NCBI RefSeq assembly: GCF_013369485.1
Contig: NZ_JABWEB010000007.1
Location: 228,198-292,197, forward strand
Origin: Massilia sp. BJB1822
Lineage (GTDB): Bacteria > Pseudomonadota > Gammaproteobacteria > Burkholderiales > Burkholderiaceae_D
Reading direction: 5' to 3'
Length of the DNA: 64,000 nt
A program made the position numbers and the translations under genes. The number at the start of each line of letters is the position of its first letter. The stretch's first letter is position 1. This document shows, one piece after another, positions 57,929-64,000 of this stretch. The notes beneath the pieces are model-generated. The model ran no database searches. It was not told where the DNA came from and was given only the letters and a program-made list of their open reading frames with translations.

Positions 57929-58701
57929 ATGCCCCGCATCCCATTCTCGAAGGGCGGCGCGCCCTGATCGTCGGCGTCGCCAACGAGCACTCGATCGCCT
58001 ACGGCTGCGCCAAGGTGTTCCGCGAACTAGGCGCCGAAGTGGCGCTGACCTATCTGAACGAGAAGGCGCGGCCGCATGTCGAACCGCTGGCGCAGGAGCT
58101 GGGCGCCGCGCTGCTGCTGCCGCTCGACGTGTCCCAGCCCGGCCAGCTGGAAAGCGCCTTCGCCGCCATCGAAGAACGCTGGGACCGGCTCGACATCCTG
58201 GTGCACTCGATCGCCTTCGCGCCCAAGGAGGATTTGCAGGGCGGCCTGCTGCATTGTTCGGCCGAAGGCTTCCTGCAAGCGATGGACATATCCTGCCACT
58301 CCTTCGTGCGCATGGCACGCCTGGCCGCGCCGCTGATGACGGCGGGCGGCGCCATGTTCGCCATGAGCTATCACGGCGCCGACAAGGTGGTGCCCAACTA
58401 TAACGTCATGGGACCGGTGAAGGCGGCGCTGGAAGCGTCCTGCCGCTATCTGGCGTATGAGCTGGGGCAGCAGGATATCCGCGTGCACGCCATTTCGCCC
58501 GGCCCGCTGCAGACGCGCGCCGCCTCCGGCCTGAAAGACTTCGACCTGCTGCTGAGCGACGCCGTGGCGCGCGCCCCGATCGGCGAGCTGGTGGATATCA
58601 TGGACGTGGGCAGCACCTGCGCCTACCTCGCCTCGCCCTATGCCCGGCGCCTGACCGGCAGCACCGTGTATGTGGACGGCGGCCTCAACATCATTGCCTG
58701 A
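57925..58701 (+). CDS. fabI: Enoyl-ACP reductase, FabI type
   Basis: NADH-dependent enoyl reductase of the short-chain dehydrogenase family; reduces trans-2-enoyl-ACP in fatty acid synthesis. The 258-residue product shows the FabI-type nucleotide site LIVGVANEHSIAYGCAK, LVHSIAFAP, the catalytic Tyr149 and Tyr159-x6-Lys166 (YNVMGPVK), and the ISPGPLQTRAASGL loop. It overlaps ackA by 4 bases. Its place in the DUF3141-Pta-AckA operon suggests an accessory copy with a special role rather than the housekeeping FabI; that is inference. Confidence 0.93.
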   Translation: MNAPHPILEGRRALIVGVANEHSIAYGCAKVFRELGAEVALTYLNEKARPHVEPLAQELGAALLLPLDVSQPGQLESAFAAIEERWDRLDILVHSIAFAPKEDLQGGLLHCSAEGFLQAMDISCHSFVRMARLAAPLMTAGGAMFAMSYHGADKVVPNYNVMGPVKAALEASCRYLAYELGQQDIRVHAISPGPLQTRAASGLKDFDLLLSDAVARAPIGELVDIMDVGSTCAYLASPYARRLTGSTVYVDGGLNIIA

Positions 58702-58709
58702 GGAGGTCT

Positions 58710-58976
58710 ATGCAAATCATCCTGTCCGGTCTGCGCGGCGACGACAACGAGAAGGAAGTCGAGGCGGAGCTGAAGCGCTACTTCAATGTCGTCAGCGTGC
58801 ACTTCGTGCGCGAGGGCGATCCTGACAGCCCCTGGGCCTTGGTGGAAGTCAACGACAGCTACCCCAAGGTATGGGAAGTGACCAACCGCCTGCGCGGCGC
58901 CTACCACCGCGGCAAGCGCCTGCGCTTCTACGTCCCCGTGCACCAGCCCCATCCTTTTTTTAAACGCTGCGCCTGA
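58710..58976 (+). CDS. Small RRM-like protein downstream of fabI
   Basis: I do not recognise this 88-residue protein by name. Predicted by eye, the order is beta (MQIILSGL), helix (DNEKEVEAELKRYF), beta (VVSVHFVRE), beta (WALVEVND), helix (YPKVWEVTNRLRGAYH), beta (RLRFYVP), the arrangement of an RRM or ferredoxin-like fold. The exposed aromatic residues of classical RNP motifs are not clear. AGGAGG lies 4 bases before the ATG and 8 bases after fabI, so it is strongly translated and cotranscribed with the acyl-metabolism genes. Confidence 0.8.
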   Translation: MQIILSGLRGDDNEKEVEAELKRYFNVVSVHFVREGDPDSPWALVEVNDSYPKVWEVTNRLRGAYHRGKRLRFYVPVHQPHPFFKRCA

Positions 58977-59091
58977 ACCCCCGGCCGCCGGCCGGGCGGC
59001 CCGCTTGCGGCTCCAGTCTCTTAGATAACGCAATAAGTGTGCAAATTTCCCGATGTAGAATGGCTTACGCCTTACTCAAAGGGGATGCGAA

Positions 59092-59415
59092 ATGAAATTC
59101 GCCAGCTTTAGCGATGAGGAGCTGATTGAGATCAATCGCCGCACGGGGGAATTACTCAGGGCGCAGCGCATGAGCGCTCCATACTGCCACTCCATAGCTC
59201 AAGAGGTCGATCCGCCCAGCGGCTTTTTCCATCGCCTATCGGCTTGTCTGTCTGATTTGTTTCACCGTTCGCATGACGCAGGCTGGAAAGCGAATATGGA
59301 TGAGGCAATCCGCAGGCAATTTCTTGCTGACGTCAATGCAATGAATCTCTTCAGCGCGGAGGAATTTAGGGAAGTTTCCCGAACCGCCTCCCGGAAAATG
59401 CGGGAGGAAGAGTGA
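59092..59415 (+). CDS. Unrecognised soluble protein, first gene of an orphan pair
   Basis: A 107-residue protein without signal peptide or membrane segment. It starts MKFASFSDEELIEINRRTGELLRAQ and ends in a charged helix (EEFREVSRTASRKMREEE). Predicted mostly helical. I cannot assign a function. The base composition and codon use are less GC-rich than neighbouring genes, suggesting acquisition by transfer. AAGGGG lies before the start and a TAGAAT -10 is about 30 bases upstream. The stop overlaps the next start (TGATG), so the two genes are translationally coupled and probably act together. Confidence 0.75.
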   Translation: MKFASFSDEELIEINRRTGELLRAQRMSAPYCHSIAQEVDPPSGFFHRLSACLSDLFHRSHDAGWKANMDEAIRRQFLADVNAMNLFSAEEFREVSRTASRKMREEE

Positions 59416-59972
59416 TGGACGCTCCGCCCACCATGTATGAGTTGCTGATCAAGGATCCGGATGATGTGTTGGGCGGGCTAAGCTATATCGCCTACAAGCA
59501 GCATAAGCTTGAGTTTCTGAAGGCGGTTGCGAGGGAGCGCAATGGTCCGCCCACGCAAGAGGAGTTAAGCCGCTTTTACCTGGCAGCCAGTACGCCCGCA
59601 ATGCTGGCGATGTATATGCAGCGCGCCAAGAAAATGAGCTGGGCCTTTTTCTCCACATCGCTGGAGGCGCGGGCCGCGCAATTGCAGGACCAATTCACCA
59701 GCACTACCACGGGACAAAAGCTGGAGCTGATCCTGAAACAGCTGGCCGCGAAGCGCACATTTAAAGGCTGGTTGGCTGATTCGCTGGGCAATCTGGCGGT
59801 GAACTTTCTGACTATTCTGCTGATTGCCTCTGCCGTGTATGGTTTCCGCGCCCTGGATCGTTTCTCCAGCGACTTTGGCCGACAAACCGGGGTGCTGCGC
59901 GGCGAGGGCGCCTCCTTGCAGAAAGCCCCGTGGTCTTCATTGGCGCAACCGGTCAACGCGCCGGGAAAATAG
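59415..59972 (+). CDS. Unrecognised membrane protein, second gene of an orphan pair
   Basis: A 185-residue protein. The N-terminal part (YELLIKDPDDVLGGLSYIAYKQHKLEFLKAVARERNGPPTQEELSRF, residues 8-55) resembles a small helical domain I recall from uncharacterised bacterial proteins with an IAYxxYKxxK core and a P-T-xx-E-L turn; I know no function for it. One membrane helix follows near residues 120-142 (LAVNFLTILLIASAVYGF) with a short C-terminal tail. GGAGG lies 7 bases before the ATG; a GTG one codon earlier is possible. Lower GC than neighbours, like its partner. Confidence 0.75.
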   Translation: MDAPPTMYELLIKDPDDVLGGLSYIAYKQHKLEFLKAVARERNGPPTQEELSRFYLAASTPAMLAMYMQRAKKMSWAFFSTSLEARAAQLQDQFTSTTTGQKLELILKQLAAKRTFKGWLADSLGNLAVNFLTILLIASAVYGFRALDRFSSDFGRQTGVLRGEGASLQKAPWSSLAQPVNAPGK

Positions 59973-60022
59973 CTCGAGTTCTTCCGGCGGGACGCGGCAG
60001 CGGTGGCCGTGCCGGATGCCTG

Positions 60023-60028
60023 TATAAT
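60023..60028 (+). promoter_or_regulatory. -10 element of dusA
   Basis: A perfect TATAAT lies 37 bases before the dusA start. No -35 match is seen at 16-18 bases. Confidence 0.4.
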
Positions 60029-60064
60029 GTGCGGCCCCGCTTCCTTGCCTAGTCTGTTGCCGTC

Positions 60065-61096
60065 ATGACCACGATTTCCGCGCCTACTTCCGACACTTCC
60101 GCGACCGCTCCTGTGCGCGGCCGCCGCCTGTCCGTGGCGCCGATGATGGATTGGACGGACCGCCATTGCCGCGTCTTCCACCGCCAGATCACGCGCCACA
60201 CCTGGCTGTATACGGAGATGGTGACGACCGGCGCCCTGGTCTACGGCGATGTGGAGCGCCACCTGCGCTTCAACGAGGAAGAGCATCCGGTCGCCCTGCA
60301 GCTGGGCGGCAGCGACCCGGCCGATCTGGCCACCAGCGCCAAACTGGGCCAGCAATGGGGTTATGACGAGATTAATCTGAATTGCGGCTGCCCGTCGGAA
60401 CGGGTGCAGAAGGGCGCTTTCGGCGCCTGCCTGATGGCCGAACCGCAGCTGGTGGCCGATTGCGTGAAAGCCATGCGCGACGCCGTTACCATCGACGTCA
60501 CGGTCAAGCACCGCATCGGCATCGACCAGAGCGAATCCTATGACTTCGTGCGCGACTTCGTCGGCACGGTGGCCGACGCCGGCTGCACCACCTTCATCGT
60601 GCATGCGCGCAACGCCATCCTGAAAGGCCTCTCGCCCAAGGAAAACCGCGAGATTCCGCCGCTCAAATACGACTTCGCCTACCGCCTGAAACGCGATTTT
60701 CCTGACTTCGAAATCATCATCAACGGCGGCATCAAGACCGAGGCCGAGATCGACCTGCATCTGCAGCACGTCGATGGCGTGATGCTGGGCCGCGAGGCTT
60801 ACCACAACCCCTATCTGATGGCGGGCTTCGACCAGCGCTACTACGGCGCCGAGACGCCGATCCAGAGCCGCGAAGACGTGCTGCGCGCCATGATCCCGTA
60901 TATCAGCGCCCAGCTGGCCAAGGATGGCGGCAAGGGCTTGAAGCTGAACACCATCACGCGCCATATGCTGGGCCTGATGCAAGGCTTGCCGGGCGCCCGC
61001 CAATTCCGCCAGACCCTGTCCGACGCGCGCCAGTTGGCCGCCGGCGACCCGCAGCTGCTGCTGCGCGCCCTGCAGCGCCACCCGCTCGCCGCCTGA
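60065..61096 (+). CDS. dusA: tRNA-dihydrouridine(20/20a) synthase DusA
   Basis: FMN enzyme reducing uridines 20 and 20a in the tRNA D-loop. The 343-residue product has SVAPMMDWTDRHCR, the active-site Cys in NLNCGCPSERVQKGAFGACLM, VKHRIGIDQSESYDF (the DusA-type loop), FIVHARNAILKGLSPKENREIPPL and INGGIKT/GVMLGREAYHNPY for FMN binding. These are DusA rather than DusB/C signatures. The first 22 residues are a Ser/Thr/Pro-rich extension. It is a single gene with its own -10. Confidence 0.96.
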   Translation: MTTISAPTSDTSATAPVRGRRLSVAPMMDWTDRHCRVFHRQITRHTWLYTEMVTTGALVYGDVERHLRFNEEEHPVALQLGGSDPADLATSAKLGQQWGYDEINLNCGCPSERVQKGAFGACLMAEPQLVADCVKAMRDAVTIDVTVKHRIGIDQSESYDFVRDFVGTVADAGCTTFIVHARNAILKGLSPKENREIPPLKYDFAYRLKRDFPDFEIIINGGIKTEAEIDLHLQHVDGVMLGREAYHNPYLMAGFDQRYYGAETPIQSREDVLRAMIPYISAQLAKDGGKGLKLNTITRHMLGLMQGLPGARQFRQTLSDARQLAAGDPQLLLRALQRHPLAA

Positions 61097-61456
61097 TTCC
61101 CCACACCTTCGCAGTATATTCTTCAGTGCAATACGTGTTTCCACGTAGAAATGACGGTTGTGCGAATTTTGCACAGCAAATGATTGCCCTGTGGCAAAAT
61201 TTACCTCTATAATTTCAGAATATACACACTATTTAGCAGTTTTTCAGCAGTGTGTTCGCGCTGAGTCGCGGTCCGTTCGGCGCTTCGAAAAAACGACAGA
61301 TTCCTGCATCGTCAGACCGCAAATTTTTGCATTCGCAGTCATTGTTTGCTACTGTCATTACTTGCGTAGCAGCAAGGGTCAGTGAATGTTGTCAACGTTG
61401 ATACGTTGCATTCCTGGGCAATCTAAATAAGTAATAACACTTTACGAAGAGCCGAA
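61097..61456. promoter_or_regulatory. Intergenic region before the chemoreceptor gene with two dyads
   Basis: No gene is supported in these 360 bases, which are AT-rich. Two perfect palindromes are present: TACGTG-TTTC-CACGTA (61132-61147) and TCAACGTTGA (61392-61401). They may be operator sites for the downstream chemoreceptor gene. I do not see a clear flagellar sigma28 promoter. Confidence 0.4.
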
Positions 61457-63190
61457 ATGAATTTAGCAAAAATGAAGGTGGGGACGCGTCTGGGTCTCGG
61501 ATTTGCGCTGGTGCTGGTATTCCTGATTGTCGTGACGGCAGTGGGCATCTTGCGCATGGGCCAGATCCAGGACCGCCTCGATCACGTGGTCAGCTTTAAT
61601 AATGTGGTGACCCGCCTGGTGATCGATATGCGCAACAACGTTGCCGACCGCACTACCTCGCTGCGCGTGCTGAATATGATGTCCGACGCCGCCGATATGG
61701 AAAAGGACTTGAACCGCCTCAAGGAACAGGCCGACGCCTACGCCGCGGCCCTGAAAAAACTCGAAGGCCAGTTCGCTCTCGAAGCGACGCCGGAAGAGAA
61801 AGCCCTGCTGGCCCAGATCAAGGAACACGAAGCCGCGACCCTGCCGGCCGTGAAGAAGGCCGTTGACCTGTGGATGGCGAATAATGCGGAAAGCGCCACC
61901 AAGGTGCTGATCAAGGAAATCCGCCCAGCCCAGAAGAAGTGGATGGATGCGCTGGACCAGCTGGCAACCCTGGAAGACAAGCTGAATGCGCAAGTGCAGA
62001 TCGATGCCGCTTCCGGCTACTCCAGCGCGCGCACCTTCATGATCCTGATGGGCACCCTGGCCGTGATCATCAGCGTGATCGCCGCGTATGTGATCACCCG
62101 CGGCCTGCTGAAACAGCTGGGCGGCGAACCTGACTACACCGCCTCGATCGCCGGCAGCATAGCCAACGGCGACCTGTCGATCGCCATCGACACCGATTCC
62201 ACCGACAAGAACAGCCTGCTGTCCGAGATGCGCGAAATGCGCGATTCCCTGGTCGGCATCGTCGGCCAGGTGCGCAACGGCACCGAAACCATCGGCACCG
62301 CCTCGCGCGAAATCGCCGCCGGCAATATCGACCTGTCCTCGCGCACCGAGATGCAGGCTTCCTCGCTGGAGAAAACCGCTTCCGCGATGGAAGAACTGAC
62401 CTCCACCGTGAAACAGAATGCCGACAATGCCCGCGAAGCCAACCAGCTGGCGGCCAATGCCTCCGACGTGGCGCGCAAGGGCGGCGCCGTGGTCTCGCAA
62501 GTGGTCGACACCATGAGCTCGATCAACGAATCGGCCAACAAGATCGTGGACATCATCGGCGTCATCGACGGCATCGCCTTCCAGACCAATATCCTGGCGC
62601 TGAACGCTGCCGTGGAAGCGGCCCGCGCCGGCGAACAAGGCCGCGGCTTCGCCGTGGTGGCCTCCGAAGTGCGCAACCTGGCCCAGCGTTCCGCTGGCGC
62701 CGCGAAAGAAATCAAGGCCCTGATCGGCGACTCCGTGGAGAAAGTCGAACGCGGTTCGAAACTGGTGGGCCAGGCCGGCGTGACGATGGATGAAGTGGTC
62801 GCCTCCGTGCGCCGCGTCACCGACATCATGGGCGAGATCGCCAACGCCTCGCAAGAGCAGAGCGCCGGTATCGAGCAGGTCAACCAGTCCATCATCGAGA
62901 TGGACAGCATGACCCAGCAGAATGCCGCGCTGGTGGAGGAAGCGGCTGCTGCCGCGCAAAGCCTGCAGGACCAGGCTGGCGAACTGGCGCGCGTGGTCAG
63001 CATCTTCAAGCTCGATCCCGCCGACGAGCGCGCGCTGCTGGCCTCCTTGCCAGCCGTGACCGCGGTGACCGTGGCCAAACCGGTGGCAGCGCCGCGTCCG
63101 GCGCCGAAAAAAGCCGTTGCCGCCGCGCCGGCCAAACCAAAGAAAATCGCCGCCACGGCAAGCGCCGGCGACGAGTGGGAAGAATTCTGA
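61457..63190 (+). CDS. Methyl-accepting chemotaxis protein with four-helix-bundle sensor
   Basis: A 577-residue chemoreceptor. Membrane helix 1 at about 12-33, a periplasmic helical sensor of the 4HB_MCP type (34-190), membrane helix 2 at about 193-215, a HAMP domain, then the cytoplasmic signalling hairpin with the conserved tip [49 protein letters not shown]. The tail is Pro/Ala/Lys-rich and ends in DEWEEF, matching the W-x-x-F type tether that recruits CheR/CheB for adaptation. The ligand is unknown. No che genes are in the window. Confidence 0.95.
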   Translation: MNLAKMKVGTRLGLGFALVLVFLIVVTAVGILRMGQIQDRLDHVVSFNNVVTRLVIDMRNNVADRTTSLRVLNMMSDAADMEKDLNRLKEQADAYAAALKKLEGQFALEATPEEKALLAQIKEHEAATLPAVKKAVDLWMANNAESATKVLIKEIRPAQKKWMDALDQLATLEDKLNAQVQIDAASGYSSARTFMILMGTLAVIISVIAAYVITRGLLKQLGGEPDYTASIAGSIANGDLSIAIDTDSTDKNSLLSEMREMRDSLVGIVGQVRNGTETIGTASREIAAGNIDLSSRTEMQASSLEKTASAMEELTSTVKQNADNAREANQLAANASDVARKGGAVVSQVVDTMSSINESANKIVDIIGVIDGIAFQTNILALNAAVEAARAGEQGRGFAVVASEVRNLAQRSAGAAKEIKALIGDSVEKVERGSKLVGQAGVTMDEVVASVRRVTDIMGEIANASQEQSAGIEQVNQSIIEMDSMTQQNAALVEEAAAAAQSLQDQAGELARVVSIFKLDPADERALLASLPAVTAVTVAKPVAAPRPAPKKAVAAAPAKPKKIAATASAGDEWEEF

Positions 63191-63256
63191 GCGTAACGTT
63201 TTCAAGCAGTCTTCAACAGTTTCTAAACATTTCAACATTCGTAGGAAAGTAAAAAC

Positions 63257-63589
63257 ATGAACAAGCGTTTGATCGGTTTTATCGCAGCAGCCCTGGTTTC
63301 CGGTACCGCCTTCGCCGGCGAAGTTCCTGCCACTTTCGATGCCAAGAACTGCAAGGCTGAATATCCAAAAGCCTCGCTGATGAACGAAGAGCAGGGTGCG
63401 GTCACCATGTCCTTCCTGGTGTCGGCCAGCGGCGACGTGCTGGAATCCAAAGTGGACAAATCCAGCGGCTTCAAAAACCTGGACAAAGCTGCCGTGAAAG
63501 CCATCAGCGCTTGCAAATTCAAGCCAGGCACCAAGGACGGTTCCGTCGCGCAAACCTGGACCAAAGTGGACTACGTCTGGGCACTGTAA
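63257..63589 (+). CDS. Secreted stand-alone TonB C-terminal domain protein (copy 1)
   Basis: A 110-residue exported protein: signal peptide MNKRLIGFIAAALVSGTAFA, then a single TonB C-terminal domain (YPKASLMNEEQGAVTMSFLVSASGDVLESKVDKSSGFKNLDKAAVKAISACKFKPG). There is no membrane anchor and no proline-rich spacer, so it cannot act as a normal TonB energy transducer. Two Cys (NCK and ACKF) could form a disulfide. It may bind TonB boxes of the many receptors here, or peptidoglycan; both are inference. It is followed 29 bases later by a paralogue. An AGGAAAG site precedes the start. Confidence 0.85.
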   Translation: MNKRLIGFIAAALVSGTAFAGEVPATFDAKNCKAEYPKASLMNEEQGAVTMSFLVSASGDVLESKVDKSSGFKNLDKAAVKAISACKFKPGTKDGSVAQTWTKVDYVWAL

Positions 63590-63618
63590 TCTTTTCTTAG
63601 ATACGATTGGGGAATCCG

Positions 63619-63966
63619 ATGTCTTCGAACAAGCGTTGGTTGAGTGCGGCAGCCGCGGTGCTGCTGGCAAATGCGTCCCTGGCATACGCAGCTGAAGTGC
63701 CAGCCAGTTTCGATGCCAAAAATTGCAAGGCCGACTATCCGAAAGCCTCGCTGATGAATGAGGAACAAGGCACGGTGTCGATGAGCTTCCTGGTTTCGGC
63801 CGGCGGCGATGTGATGGACTCCAAGATCGAGAAGTCGAGCGGCTTCAAGAACCTGGACAAGGCTGCCATCAAGGCCATCAGCGCCTGCAAGTTCAAGCCC
63901 GGCACCAAGGACGGCAAGCCCGACCAGACCTGGACCAAGGTCGACTACGCCTGGAAGCTCGACTAA
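63619..63966 (+). CDS. Secreted stand-alone TonB C-terminal domain protein (copy 2)
   Basis: A 115-residue paralogue of the preceding gene, with a different signal peptide (MSSNKRWLSAAAAVLLANASLAYA) but nearly the same mature domain (DAKNCKADYPKASLMNEEQG, SSGFKNLDKAAIKAISACKFKPGTKDG). The two Cys are kept. ATG 63619 has GGGGA upstream; a TTG four codons earlier is also possible. The tandem pair arose by duplication, and the strong conservation of the mature parts against divergent signal peptides suggests selection on the periplasmic domain. Confidence 0.85.
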   Translation: MSSNKRWLSAAAAVLLANASLAYAAEVPASFDAKNCKADYPKASLMNEEQGTVSMSFLVSAGGDVMDSKIEKSSGFKNLDKAAIKAISACKFKPGTKDGKPDQTWTKVDYAWKLD

Positions 63967-64000
63967 CTCTGCCTCCCCCGAAAAAACCGGTTCCCTGAAC

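Noticed and set aside
60065..61096. dusA as the attachment site of an integrated element, with the orphan pair as cargo.
   Set aside because: No integrase gene, no direct repeats of the dusA end and no phage genes are present nearby.

Overview
The window is GC-rich, densely packed chromosomal DNA of a beta-proteobacterium. The gene content (glnE, yhdP, tldD, the rimP-nusA-infB-rbfA-truB order, scpB-rluB, an AroG-type DAHP synthase, and a large set of TonB-dependent receptors with the VEITGSxIKR N-terminus) fits the Oxalobacteraceae (Massilia/Duganella/Janthinobacterium group). The genus is inferred from protein character, not from a marker gene. I see no rRNA, tRNA, insertion sequence, prophage or CRISPR array.

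Layout. 1-10.5 kb: a partial secreted Cache-domain gene, glnE, then divergently yhdP, a nitrilase-family amidase and tldD, followed by an unrecognised single-TM protein. 10.6-27.4 kb: five large TonB-dependent receptor (TBDR) genes, interrupted by a DAHP synthase gene that is preceded by a classical attenuator with an aromatic-rich leader peptide. 27.8-31.5 kb: a peptide-type ABC importer (two permeases and a double ATPase) without a binding protein. 31.5-36.3 kb: a DedA-rhodanese fusion, glucokinase, and a divergent MFS exporter/LysR pair. 36.4-45.9 kb: information-processing genes scpB-rluB and rimP-nusA-infB-rbfA-truB; infB carries a one-base frameshift in its low-complexity linker. 45.9-51.1 kb: a LysR gene and a tripartite EmrAB/OMF-type efflux operon on the minus strand. 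51.4-53.2 kb: typA (bipA). 53.5-59.0 kb: a translationally coupled operon of a DUF3141 alpha/beta-hydrolase, phosphate acyltransferase, acetate kinase, FabI and a small RRM-like protein. 59.1-60.0 kb: a two-gene orphan module, less GC-rich than its surroundings. 60.1-64.0 kb: dusA, a methyl-accepting chemotaxis protein, and two tandem secreted proteins that consist only of a TonB C-terminal domain.

How the genes work together. The TBDR array, the peptide ABC importer and the free TonB C-terminal domains suggest a cell that invests heavily in outer-membrane nutrient uptake; substrates cannot be read from the sequence. The attenuator at 13851-14052 would couple DAHP synthase expression to the supply of charged Phe/Tyr/Trp tRNAs. 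The nusA operon has a promoter, a leader terminator and a further long hairpin between infB and rbfA, consistent with regulated read-through. The DUF3141-Pta-AckA-FabI operon looks like an acyl-CoA to acyl-phosphate to carboxylate plus ATP route joined to an enoyl reductase. The items most worth a second look are the aromatic leader attenuator, the split infB reading frame, the DUF3141 operon with its RRM-like partner, the orphan pair at 59.1-60.0 kb, and the stand-alone TonB C-terminal domains.
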